Assembly: GCF_003815675.1 (NCBI RefSeq)
Contig: NZ_CP033918.1
Span: 1,240,001-1,304,000, forward strand
DNA: 64,000 nt
DNA from: Chryseobacterium sp. G0186
GTDB taxonomy: Bacteria; Bacteroidota; Bacteroidia; Flavobacteriales; Weeksellaceae
Direction of reading: 5' to 3'
The notes under the pieces: generated by a model
What the model was told of the DNA's origin: nothing
Database searches by the model: none
Seen by the model: the letters and a program-made list of their open reading frames with translations, nothing else
Position numbers and translations under genes: made by a program
In this document: piece by piece, positions 7,371-15,828 of the stretch
How positions within the stretch are numbered: the first letter of the stretch is position 1
How the letters are laid out: each line of letters starts with the position of its first letter

Positions 7371-9878
7371 TTAATTGTCTGTGGTTGATTTGATTCTCTT
7401 TAGAGAAATCCTCTTGATGGCATGCTCTACATTGCCATCAAGTTCTGATGCAATATTCATTACTTCCATCTTTTCTGTCTCTTCGGTAGTGTACGCAAGA
7501 TATTCCTCAGTTGAGACTTCAGTGGCATAGACTGCCGAGTGCGTTCCACCCAATCCGATCCAAACCTCTTTGTACAGTCGCTTCGGATCATTGTTCATAT
7601 TGATAGATAATACCTGAGATTTTTCTTTATCCGTTAGTCCGAGCATTGCCTGAATGTCATCAAACTTATTCATGTATTTACGCTGATCCAGCAGGATCTT
7701 ACAGTCTGAATTATTAATGATACTTTCCTTCACAATAGGCGACTGAATAATATCATCAACTTCCTGGGTCACTACAATAGCTTCCCCAAAGAATTTTCTG
7801 ACAGTCTTGAACAGGTATTTGATGTATTCCGCCATTCCCTCTTTGGCAATTGCCTTCCAGGCTTCTTCAATGAGGATCAATTTTCTAATTCCTTTAAGTC
7901 TTCTCATCTTGTTGATAAAAACTTCCATAATGATGATGGTCACAATGGGAAACAGAATCTTATGATCTTTAATGGCATCGATTTCAAAAACAATAAAACG
8001 TTTGGACAGCAGGTCCAGCTGCTTTTCTGAATTGAGCAGGTAATCATATTCCCCACCCCTATAATAAGGCTCCAATACATTGAGAAAGTTGGCAATATCA
8101 AAGTCTTTTTCCCTGACCTTTTTCTGCTCCAGTACTTTTTGATAATCCTCCTTGACATAATCATAGAATCCATTTAATGAGGGATGCTGTTTGTTAGTCT
8201 TAATCATTTCAATATAGCCGCTTACTGCATTGGACAATGCTACTTCTTCTGATCGGGTTGGCGGTTCATCATCTCTTTTCCACAAGGTGAGAATCAGCGT
8301 TTTAATACTCTCTCGTTTTTCGATATCAAAGATTCCATCGTCAGTATAAAATGGATTAAATGCTATTGGATTGTCCTCTGTGTAGGTGAAATACACTCCA
8401 TCCTCACCTTTTGTCTTACCTTTGATCAGTTCACACAATCCCTGATATGAATTTCCTGTATCGACAAGCAGAACATGAGCCCCCTGCTCATAATACTGTC
8501 TGACCATATGGTTCGTAAAAAAGGATTTGCCACTTCCTGAAGGTCCAAGGATAAACTTGTTCCTGTTCGTAATAATTCCTTGTTTCATAGGAAGGTCAGA
8601 AATATCCAAGTGAATAGGCTTCCCTGTGAGACGATCTGCCATCTTAATTCCAAAAGGAGAAGGTGAATCCTGATAGTTCGTTTCTTCTGTAAAGAAGCAA
8701 AGTGCTGGCTCAATAAATGTGTAGAAACTTTCCTCACTCGGAAAATCACCTGCATTTCCGGGAATTCCTGCCCAGTACAGAGTGGCTGTATCAGTGGTGT
8801 TATGACGAGGCTTACATTCCATCGAAGCTAAAGCACTTCCTGTATCGTTTTTTATTTGCTTCAACTCAGCCGGATTATCTGACCAGGACATCACATTAAA
8901 ATGAGCACGTATCGATTGTAAACCAAAAGAATGTGCTTCATTCAGATACTTTTCAATCCATTCCTTATTGATCTGATTGGCTCTGCTGTACCTTGCCAGG
9001 GAATGCATATTCCTTGCAGATTTTTCAAACTTAGAAAGGTTTTCATCACTGTTGTCAATAAACAAATATTGATTATAAATGTGATTGCAGCTTAATAACA
9101 ACCCGACAGGAGACGCAAAAGACAGTAAACAGTCACTACGGTCTGTACTTAACTTTTCATATCTGCTGTGAGATGAAACAGTACCTGGCAAATCATCAGT
9201 ATCCGATAAGGTATGCATGCTGAGACGATTGCTGCCGATCCGCATTTCTTCCGAATCCAGCTTGATATCCTGCAGTGAAGGATGGGTTTCACGAGATAAA
9301 GTGAGATACTGTTCCAGGAGTCCTGACTTTTCAGCAGTACCTGAAATTTCACCCTCCCTCATTCTTTTTAAATGGATATAACCACTATCGTTCATAATCC
9401 GCTCAAGCTGATCGACAGCCTCCAGAAAACGATTGATTACCTCCTTATCCTTAATCTCTTTTGGAATCAGCTTACCTTTGCATAAAGATGAAAAATTACT
9501 CTGCATCCTTATTCTTTCCTTGGAGGTCTTTGTAATAAACAGGTAACAATAATGATTTAAAAAAGGTCTTTCATTGAAATGCCTTTCAAAAGATTTGGAA
9601 AGAAAGCTTTGATCTTCTCTTGAAAGGTCAGGATTATAATTTTCTTTGATAAACCAGTCCTGTTTATGAACGACGGTATAGTCGGGAAGCGTTTTAATCG
9701 CCTTGAACCATGCTGAATGGATTACTTCATACTCAGCCGAGGCAACCGTAAATAATTCCGGAAGTCTGACCTTAAAACAAACCGTGATGTCCGCATCTTT
9801 TGAAATAATGCAATCATTTTCTATAGCAAGCAGTGGAAATTTACTCTCCAACGTTGCCGATTTGGAAGAATTTCTCAT
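7371..9878 (-). CDS. traG: TraG-family conjugation ATPase (VirB4-like)
   Basis: An 835-residue ATPase powering assembly of the mating channel. The N-terminal half is the VirB4/CagE-like domain. The C-terminal half has a Walker A GPSGSGKS at about 445-452 (Lys451), a Walker B ending LILIEEAWKA near residue 660, and a following VTQEVDDI segment typical of TraG of conjugative transposons. Length is normal for the family. Its start overlaps the traF stop by four bases, so the two are translationally coupled. Confidence 0.95.
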   Translation of the reverse strand: MRNSSKSATLESKFPLLAIENDCIISKDADITVCFKVRLPELFTVASAEYEVIHSAWFKAIKTLPDYTVVHKQDWFIKENYNPDLSREDQSFLSKSFERHFNERPFLNHYCYLFITKTSKERIRMQSNFSSLCKGKLIPKEIKDKEVINRFLEAVDQLERIMNDSGYIHLKRMREGEISGTAEKSGLLEQYLTLSRETHPSLQDIKLDSEEMRIGSNRLSMHTLSDTDDLPGTVSSHSRYEKLSTDRSDCLLSFASPVGLLLSCNHIYNQYLFIDNSDENLSKFEKSARNMHSLARYSRANQINKEWIEKYLNEAHSFGLQSIRAHFNVMSWSDNPAELKQIKNDTGSALASMECKPRHNTTDTATLYWAGIPGNAGDFPSEESFYTFIEPALCFFTEETNYQDSPSPFGIKMADRLTGKPIHLDISDLPMKQGIITNRNKFILGPSGSGKSFFTNHMVRQYYEQGAHVLLVDTGNSYQGLCELIKGKTKGEDGVYFTYTEDNPIAFNPFYTDDGIFDIEKRESIKTLILTLWKRDDEPPTRSEEVALSNAVSGYIEMIKTNKQHPSLNGFYDYVKEDYQKVLEQKKVREKDFDIANFLNVLEPYYRGGEYDYLLNSEKQLDLLSKRFIVFEIDAIKDHKILFPIVTIIIMEVFINKMRRLKGIRKLILIEEAWKAIAKEGMAEYIKYLFKTVRKFFGEAIVVTQEVDDIIQSPIVKESIINNSDCKILLDQRKYMNKFDDIQAMLGLTDKEKSQVLSINMNNDPKRLYKEVWIGLGGTHSAVYATEVSTEEYLAYTTEETEKMEVMNIASELDGNVEHAIKRISLKRIKSTTDN

Positions 9879-10210
9879 GCAGAAGCTTTTTTACGGTTAG
9901 TTTGCAGATAGCGGTAAATACTCTTGCGACTGATGATATATCTGGGATGTTTTTTCTGAGCTCCCATTTTCATCAGACCATGCTCTCCGTATTTTCCATT
10001 AAGGGCGAAAGTCTGCCAGATCAAAAGACCACTGCTGGTACCACCTGTGGCCAAGCACAAATAAGTATTGACACCAGCCATATACATGATCATAATGCAA
10101 ACCAGTAATCCTAACAAACCACCCGCGAAAATAAACAGGTATTGTGCCTTCAATCCTTTGAATTCGACAGTCCGTCCTATTCCTTTATTAATATGATACG
10201 TATTCATCAT
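9875..10210 (-). CDS. traF: Conjugative transposon protein TraF (DUF4133)
   Basis: A 111-residue inner-membrane protein with a short N-terminal INKGIGRTVEFKGLKAQY motif typical of DUF4133/TraF, followed by two closely spaced hydrophobic helices (about 25-45 and 50-70) and a basic C-terminus (KKHPRYIISRKSIYRYL). The layout is that of VirB3-type proteins, which act together with the VirB4 ATPase; the downstream traG overlaps it by four bases. Two in-frame Met codons open the gene; either could be used. Confidence 0.92.
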   Translation of the reverse strand: MMNTYHINKGIGRTVEFKGLKAQYLFIFAGGLLGLLVCIMIMYMAGVNTYLCLATGGTSSGLLIWQTFALNGKYGEHGLMKMGAQKKHPRYIISRKSIYRYLQTNRKKASA

Positions 10211-10219
10211 CGAAGATTT

Positions 10220-10525
10220 TTAAAGGAAGAATGAACGCAGGATGGTAGCAGCTACAATCAGGAATATACATGCACCAAACCAGCTGGCAGCCGTTTTACT
10301 GGTGTCGGGATCTCCACTGCTGAACTTATTGTAAACCTTGACGCCTCCAATCAATCCGACTACCGCACCAATAGCATAAATTAATTGGGTAGCCGGTTCA
10401 AAATAAGAGGTGACCATCTGTGTGGCCTCATTGATTCCGGCACTGCCATTACCTTGTGCAAATACCCCTGTACTTAGGAAAAGTGCCAAACTTGCATACA
10501 GCAGTTTTTTTCTCTGTTTTTCCAT
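10220..10525 (-). CDS. traE: Conjugative transposon protein TraE (DUF4134)
   Basis: A 101-residue protein with a signal peptide (MEKQRKKLLYASLALFLSTG) and two hydrophobic helices in the mature part (AIGAVVGLIGGVKVYNKF and SWFGACIFLIVAATILRSFF), typical of DUF4134/TraE and reminiscent of VirB2 pilins. The frame is open upstream to 10657, but ATG at 10525 is chosen because it gives the canonical MEKQRKK signal peptide. With the opposite-strand cassette at 10705-12923 upstream, traE must be read through from parA across an antisense block or have its own promoter in 10526-10704; no clear -7 box was found there. Confidence 0.92.
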   Translation of the reverse strand: MEKQRKKLLYASLALFLSTGVFAQGNGSAGINEATQMVTSYFEPATQLIYAIGAVVGLIGGVKVYNKFSSGDPDTSKTAASWFGACIFLIVAATILRSFFL

Positions 10526-10704
10526 TTTTAAATATTTAAATTGGTTAATGAAACCCTGCTCCCTGCAGGATTCAGGAGCAAATGTGCTGTGGAAAAACCG
10601 GCTAATTTTCAAGTGTCTGCAATAGGTATGATTTGGCTTTGGATGACTTAGATGCATTTTTTTTTGTATTTTAGTGAAAACATATAACCGGAAAATTTTA
10701 AACT

Positions 10705-11754
10705 ATGACAAAAGAACAAGGTATCCAACAAGTATTTGGAGGTGGTGGTCATGTGGTAATACTTGGCGCAGGAGCCAGCATTGCATTGACGATGAGAAAT
10801 GCAGAACTCAATGGTAAAAGGCTTCCTTCAATGGATAATTTTATTGAAGTTTTAGATTTGCAAGATTTAGTACAAAAAGTTCCTGAAGAGCTACGAGACA
10901 GTAACTTTGAGAAATTATACGGCAATCTCCACACACATAATCCAAATTCAGAAATCCTAACCGAAATCGAAGCAAGAATTCAATACTACTTTGGAGATAT
11001 GCATCTTCCAGAAGAGCCAACTATTTATGATTATATGATTGTAGCTCTGAGATCTAAGGATTTAATTGCTACATTTAACTGGGACCCATTCCTATACCAA
11101 GCATTCACGAGAAATAGACAATTTACGGAAGACAGACCTCATGTCTCTTTTTTACATGGCAATGTTGCTATTGGATATAGTAATGAAGATAAAAAAGCAG
11201 GGCCGGCAGGATATCAGATTAGACCGGATGATGGACTACTGGAACCAACAAAGCTATTGTATCCTGTGGAACAAAAAAATTATACCGATGACGAATTTAT
11301 TAATACTGAATGGGAGCGTGTTAAATATTGGATGAGTAAAGAAAGTGGTTCTATTCGAGCAACTATTTTTGGTTATGGAGCTCCTATATCTGATGTAGAA
11401 GCTGTTTCATTATTAAATGGCGCTTGGGGAACGCCAGAAGAGAGAGCTATGGAGCAATTTGAAGTTATTGATATTACACCTGAAGACATTCTAAGAAAAA
11501 GATGGGATGGTTTTATTCATACCTCTCACTATGATATAACCAATAATTATTTTGGTTCATCTTTAGCATTTAATCCGAGAAGAACTAGCGAAAGTTATTT
11601 CAGCCATTATCAACCGCTTACCCCTGGTGAAGCTTTCAGACAAAATAATCCCGTTCCACAAACTTTCAAAACCTTAAAAGAACTATGGGAATGGCACCAA
11701 CCTCTTTTAGACGCTGAGCACGAAGCAGAAAATAATAACCAAAATAGTAAGTAA
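10705..11754 (+). CDS. SIR2-like domain protein (putative NADase effector)
   Basis: A 349-residue protein with the hallmarks of the SIR2-like fold: a glycine-rich NAD-binding loop ILGAGAS (residues 19-25), a TFNWD motif (N125, D127) and FLHGN with the candidate catalytic histidine H151. In bacterial SIR2 defence proteins these bind and hydrolyse NAD+, causing abortive infection. No extra domain is evident beyond about residue 300. The stop overlaps the start of the next gene (TAATG), so the two are co-translated. The pair is inserted antisense between traD and traE. A defence role is inferred from the family; the fold call is from motifs. Confidence 0.75.
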   Translation: MTKEQGIQQVFGGGGHVVILGAGASIALTMRNAELNGKRLPSMDNFIEVLDLQDLVQKVPEELRDSNFEKLYGNLHTHNPNSEILTEIEARIQYYFGDMHLPEEPTIYDYMIVALRSKDLIATFNWDPFLYQAFTRNRQFTEDRPHVSFLHGNVAIGYSNEDKKAGPAGYQIRPDDGLLEPTKLLYPVEQKNYTDDEFINTEWERVKYWMSKESGSIRATIFGYGAPISDVEAVSLLNGAWGTPEERAMEQFEVIDITPEDILRKRWDGFIHTSHYDITNNYFGSSLAFNPRRTSESYFSHYQPLTPGEAFRQNNPVPQTFKTLKELWEWHQPLLDAEHEAENNNQNSK

Positions 11755-12923
11755 TGATAAATTTTGAAGTATCTAAGCTTCGAGATCAATTAAACCGCTC
11801 TAAGCTAGAATATCCTAATATTGACTTCTCTATAGATGGTCAATTCTATTATGACGAAACAAATAACATTAGAAAGTTTTATTTAAAAGAAAGTGGTTTT
11901 AATTATGATTTTATACCTAATTTTATTCTAGGTGGTATAATGCATGAAGGTGACACCCCTGATGTAAAAGAGTTATTTTCTAGTTTTAGCTTAAAGAACA
12001 GAGCAAAGGAAGTAAAGTTCAAACAGATAGCAAATGGTAATTTTACAGATTGTTTAAAATCAAAAAATTTGAGCTTATTTTTTAAATTTATACTTAACAG
12101 TAAATTGTTTGTACATTACTCTAGTTTAAATTTTTTATACTGGTCAATTGCAGATATTGTAGATTCTGCAGTGAGAAATGCCCCAGACTTATTCAAACGG
12201 AATAAAGAATTAGTATTTACGTTGAAAAATGATCTCTATCAAATAGTAAAGCAAGAAACTGAATCCTTTAGAAAGCTATTTTTCAATTATGGATATCCCA
12301 ATATAAAAAAGCATGAACTTAATGATTTTATAAACGATTTCATCCAACTTTTAGAATCTTATGAGGGAAAAATAGAATATCATGGTAGTATTCAATCACT
12401 CATTATTTTACTAGAATCATCAATCCAAAAGGAATTGGTCTTTATTATGAATAATAAAGATAATATATTAATTGACAGCTTATCTAACTTCTACTTAAAA
12501 CCTATTTACACTTTCCTTAACTCAAATCATATTTTTGATAATGAAGAAGAAATTAAGAAGACAATTAGTAAATTCAACATTACGAGTGATGGAGAACCTG
12601 TTAAGAATTATAGTTTCGTAGACTCTAAAGATAATACCTTGGTCCAGCTTTCTGACATTTTTGTAGGGATTGTAGGAAAGTTTATGGGTTATAGAAATAG
12701 TCATTCAATAGAAGAAATCTTTAGTGATATAGATAAATTTTCAGATATACAAAGAGAAAATTTGTTTGATTTTTTTAAACTAATTATACGCTCCCATGTA
12801 AAAAACCAAGGATTAATTTTGAATAATGATAGTCTAGAAGAAATAGCAAAATTTGATCAGATCCTTTCCTATTTACAACCGTACAATATTAAATATATTT
12901 TGAAAAAAAGGGGAACTTGTTAA
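11754..12923 (+). CDS. DUF3800-like protein, partner of the SIR2 gene
   Basis: A 389-residue protein resembling DUF3800 proteins. It has an N-terminal strand with YYDETNN (32-38, D34 and E35), an FILGGI strand, an EVKFKQI segment near 88-94 and a late LVQLSDIFVGIVGKF helix with D301. These positions correspond to the D-E, E-x-K and LQxAD motifs of the family, whose acidic residues suggest an RNase H-like nuclease fold (inference). The middle is helical and poorly conserved. It shares a TAATG junction with the SIR2-like gene and ends tail-to-tail with traD, overlapping it by four bases. Confidence 0.6.
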   Translation: MINFEVSKLRDQLNRSKLEYPNIDFSIDGQFYYDETNNIRKFYLKESGFNYDFIPNFILGGIMHEGDTPDVKELFSSFSLKNRAKEVKFKQIANGNFTDCLKSKNLSLFFKFILNSKLFVHYSSLNFLYWSIADIVDSAVRNAPDLFKRNKELVFTLKNDLYQIVKQETESFRKLFFNYGYPNIKKHELNDFINDFIQLLESYEGKIEYHGSIQSLIILLESSIQKELVFIMNNKDNILIDSLSNFYLKPIYTFLNSNHIFDNEEEIKKTISKFNITSDGEPVKNYSFVDSKDNTLVQLSDIFVGIVGKFMGYRNSHSIEEIFSDIDKFSDIQRENLFDFFKLIIRSHVKNQGLILNNDSLEEIAKFDQILSYLQPYNIKYILKKRGTC

Positions 12924-13543
12924 ACAAATTCCCCTATATCAAAACCATCGAACCCTTTATGAGGATCAGAAGAGATTGGTGTCCCATCATTCTGATAATT
13001 TTTACTCAATAAATTATCTACTCTTCTTGATGCCTCCCCTAATGATTTTTCTAAAAGATTGAAAAGCTCGGTTCCTTGAATTTTTTGAATAATATAGGCT
13101 GCTTCATTTTCAATATCAGGATCCAATACATCATGCTGGAAAAACTGACTAGCAGCATTCAATTCTTGAAAGGTAACCCCTGTGGCAAAACCGCTTTCAA
13201 CCTCTATTTCCATCTCATCGAGCCAATCTTCTTCCTCTTCTTCCCACGCTTCACTTCTGACCAATATTTCATCCAAATTTTTCTTCCGATTGTTATTGTC
13301 TAATCCTTGGCTGTTGGTTTCTGGTTCAAAAATAGGTACCCCCATTTTATTATTTTCACTCTGGCGTTGATCAGCATATAATGGCACTGATTGTCTCTCT
13401 TCTTTTTTTGTATCTCCAATAATAGAAGGCAAATTAAGCTGAGTATGCTTTTTTTCTTCCTTATCTTTTCTCCGTGATAACTTCTTTTGCAGGAGAATGA
13501 TAACTATAATAATTAATAAACTTATGATGACAAGTTGTTCCAT
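12920..13543 (-). CDS. TraD-like conjugal transfer protein
   Basis: A 207-residue protein with a single N-terminal membrane helix (LVIISLLIIIVIILL), a basic stretch (KKLSRRKDKEEKK), a long acidic linker (EEEEEDWLDEMEIEVE near 100-116) and a C-terminal region with GFATGVTFQELNAA. Size, topology and position between the DUF3408 gene and traE correspond to proteins annotated as TraD in flavobacterial conjugative elements. It is not a coupling protein; that role is taken by mobC here. Function unknown. Confidence 0.7.
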   Translation of the reverse strand: MEQLVIISLLIIIVIILLQKKLSRRKDKEEKKHTQLNLPSIIGDTKKEERQSVPLYADQRQSENNKMGVPIFEPETNSQGLDNNNRKKNLDEILVRSEAWEEEEEDWLDEMEIEVESGFATGVTFQELNAASQFFQHDVLDPDIENEAAYIIQKIQGTELFNLLEKSLGEASRRVDNLLSKNYQNDGTPISSDPHKGFDGFDIGEFV

Positions 13544-13554
13544 AACTATTCATA

Positions 13555-13950
13555 TTAAAAAATGGGACGGTATTTACTATTGAAATCATCTGTAATTTCT
13601 TTTTCAAACATTTCGAAATGATAGGCCAAAATATTATCCAAATACGCATATAAAGGGATCTGGTCATCGGCAATGATTTGGATAATGCGGGAAAGACGTT
13701 CATGATATTCAGGTCGGATATAGATACTTTTATCCCCACGTTTAGTCATCGTGTGATGGGTGAGAAATTGCTCAACGTATGTAATTTCACCATTTTTTTT
13801 GTTCTTTGTTTTTTGCCTTACAATCAGTTTTTCTTTTGGCTGTTCTGATTCAAAGATTGGTGATTCTTTCTTTGTATTACCAGCCATGATGGACATCAGA
13901 TAGTGTTCATCTATACTATTATCTTCCGTCTTCTTTTTTTCATTTTCCAT
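13555..13950 (-). CDS. DUF3408 protein (TraB-like) of the transfer operon
   Basis: A 131-residue protein with a charged N-terminus and a C-terminal DUF3408-like domain: TKRGDKSIYIRPEYHERLSRI followed by a helix pair ending FEKEITDDFN. The family resembles small DNA-binding partition or ribbon-helix-helix proteins and accompanies ParA in Bacteroidota elements. The frame is open upstream, but ATG at 13950, four bases after the parA stop, gives the natural MENEKKK start. It likely works with ParA in element maintenance or relaxosome docking. Confidence 0.82.
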   Translation of the reverse strand: MENEKKKTEDNSIDEHYLMSIMAGNTKKESPIFESEQPKEKLIVRQKTKNKKNGEITYVEQFLTHHTMTKRGDKSIYIRPEYHERLSRIIQIIADDQIPLYAYLDNILAYHFEMFEKEITDDFNSKYRPIF

Positions 13951-13954
13951 ACTT

Positions 13955-14722
13955 TTATACCTTGATAATTTGTAAAAGTTCTTCCATAAATTGATCAAAC
14001 CTGCATAAAGACATTAATTTGGGATCAGCTGGTAGTAGTGTAGAACGAAAAACTGTTCTAGCCAGCGCCTCACCCTCTTTACGAAATCTTTTGCTATCAG
14101 TAATGGTAGTTTCCATGAGCCGCAATCCCAATTCTTTAATCACTTGGCTATAATTATTGTATAAAACAGTCTTTTCTCTTCCATCAACCTGATTCCAAAA
14201 TAGTTGAATACTTTTAATCTCTGTATATTTTTCTTTCATTAAAACATTGGTTAGAACATCTGTAAAACTTAAGGTACTTTCCAACACTAACCGATCTGCT
14301 GTAATGGGCGAAAATATATGATGGACACTGGCTAATGTTTTTAAAATACCGGCAGTATTCACTGTCCCTGGCAGATCTAAAAAAATAAAATCAGGAGCAG
14401 TATTCAACTCCTCTAAATATTGCTCAATATCTTCCAAGACTGTATCAGCTTTTGATTGAAAAATTGGATAGGCTTTTTTATTAATTGTTGTAAATTGCTG
14501 ATGAGCCATTTTCTTTAATGCTTCATTTTTCATTACTGTTTCTAAATCCCGTTCACGCATTTGTATCAGACTGTACTGCGGAAAGTCGCAGTCGAAAATC
14601 GCAATGTTATAACCCAAGCGGTAATGAAGAATACTTGCTGTAAGTACTGTAAAAGTACTTTTTCCTACTCCTCCTTTTTGAGTGGAGAAAGCAATAATAC
14701 ATGGTCTTTTTTTTGTGTTCAT
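13955..14722 (-). CDS. ParA-family ATPase (TraA-like)
   Basis: A ParA/MinD-type ATPase of 255 residues with a deviant Walker A KGGVGKST near the N-terminus, an IFDCD switch segment and FIFLDLPGT as Walker B. ATG at 14722 (MNTKKRP), preceded by AGGA, is preferred over the upstream TTG at 14749. It is the first gene of the transfer operon and corresponds to TraA in Bacteroides elements. Its message would carry a long leader containing the TCAA repeat tract. Confidence 0.9.
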   Translation of the reverse strand: MNTKKRPCIIAFSTQKGGVGKSTFTVLTASILHYRLGYNIAIFDCDFPQYSLIQMRERDLETVMKNEALKKMAHQQFTTINKKAYPIFQSKADTVLEDIEQYLEELNTAPDFIFLDLPGTVNTAGILKTLASVHHIFSPITADRLVLESTLSFTDVLTNVLMKEKYTEIKSIQLFWNQVDGREKTVLYNNYSQVIKELGLRLMETTITDSKRFRKEGEALARTVFRSTLLPADPKLMSLCRFDQFMEELLQIIKV

Positions 14723-14860
14723 ATTTCCTGATTTTATGTTAAACTTCAATTAACTAATTGTTTAATGTTGTCCTAAAATGTAATGATTGGATGCCATCAG
14801 CATCACTGGCTGGTTACCTTGATCGACTGAAAACAACCTATCATTCTGTCTAGATTTAGG

Positions 14861-14902
<42 letters not shown>

Positions 14903-15384
14903 CTGAAAGAAAGCTGTATTTCCAGCCCTATATAAGTTATGACGGGTTTCCTGCTTGCTATTTTGATTTCAGGCCTGCAGGCTTTCAGGAAACTAGGCAA
15001 GACATTTTGATAGCAGTCCGGATAACTTCCCTGTACAAATAACAAATATAAAATTGTCGCTAAAAGGTGGTATTCTTTCTTTGGCGTGAAATGTCATTGT
15101 TTGGCCTTATGACATACAAAGTATTTATTATCAATTGATTGTTACTTTGTAAAAGAAGCCGATGTTGATTTAGAATTAAAGAGTCTTTACAATGCACTCC
15201 TTTGTAATACGAGATTTCAAGAGATCAAATTCACTATAATCTTAGGAGTTATCCTTTCACCCGAAAGGGGCAAGTTGTGTTTTGAGCATCTCGGAATGAT
15301 TTCCGATGCTAAAAACAACTTGCCCTTGCAGGGGGCAGAAAAACAACCTCCGAAGTCGGTGTTTATATATTAAAGTAGAAGATT
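14903..15384. other. Putative oriT region with stacked inverted repeats
   Basis: No gene is seen between parA and mobA. GTTTCCTG (14946-14953) pairs with CAGGAAAC (14986-14993). Closer to mobA, CCTTTC/GAAAGG (15253-15258/15263-15268) forms a small hairpin next to a larger one: GGGCAAGTTGT (15268-15278) with ACAACTTGCCC (15315-15325), enclosing TCGGAA/TTCCGA (15291-15296/15301-15306). A third option pairs TGCCC (15321-15325) with GGGCA (15333-15337). A hairpin-rich gap directly upstream of mobA/mobB is where transfer origins of these elements lie. The nick site cannot be fixed from sequence. Confidence 0.6.
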
Positions 15385-15828
15385 ATGAATGATAAAAACA
15401 ATGAACAGCAAAAAAAAGGAGGACGACATCCTAAAGTTGATCCTGCCAAGATTAGATATACCATTTCTTTGAATGAAGCAGAGCACTCCCGATTTCTTGA
15501 ACTTTTTGATCAGTCAGGAATGAAGGTTAAAGCTCATTTTATAACGGCCTGTATATTTGACAAACCCATAAAAATTATAAAAATTGATAAGGGAAGTTTG
15601 GATTTTTATATGCGGTTGACCTCTTTTCATAGCCAGTTTCGTAATGCAGGAGTCAATTACAATCAGATTGTGAAGATTCTTTACACTCATTTTTCTGAAA
15701 AAAAAGCAGCATCTTTTCTGTATAAGTTGGAAAAGCAAACGGTAGAAATGATTGAAATTTTTAAAAATGTCATTAAGATTACCGAAGAATTTCATCAAAA
15801 AAATCTACAAAATAATAAGGTAGAATGA
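15385..15828 (+). CDS. mobA: MobA relaxosome accessory protein
   Basis: A 147-residue basic protein with a KKGGRHPKVDPAKIRYTISL start typical of MobA/MobC-type relaxosome proteins of Bacteroidota, which bind oriT as ribbon-helix-helix-like factors. A helical C-terminal half follows, with FRNAGVNYNQIVKIL, the conserved N-Q segment of mobilisation proteins. The stop overlaps the mobB start by four bases (ATGA), so the pair is co-translated. The upstream hairpins are probably its binding region. Confidence 0.88.
   Translation: MNDKNNEQQKKGGRHPKVDPAKIRYTISLNEAEHSRFLELFDQSGMKVKAHFITACIFDKPIKIIKIDKGSLDFYMRLTSFHSQFRNAGVNYNQIVKILYTHFSEKKAASFLYKLEKQTVEMIEIFKNVIKITEEFHQKNLQNNKVE

Noticed and set aside
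8717..8899. Plus-strand ORF inside traG
   Set aside because: Lies fully antisense to a strongly supported VirB4 gene and encodes no recognisable protein.
9833..10108. 91-codon plus-strand ORF across traF/traG
   Set aside because: Antisense shadow of traF and the traG start. No motif or start context.
12920..13543. TraD-like gene as a VirD4 coupling protein
   Set aside because: It has no nucleotide-binding motif and only one membrane helix. mobC at 17213-19198 carries the coupling ATPase signature.
14749..14751. TTG at 14749 as parA start
   Set aside because: ATG at 14722 has AGGA upstream and yields the usual MNTKKRP start before the Walker motif.
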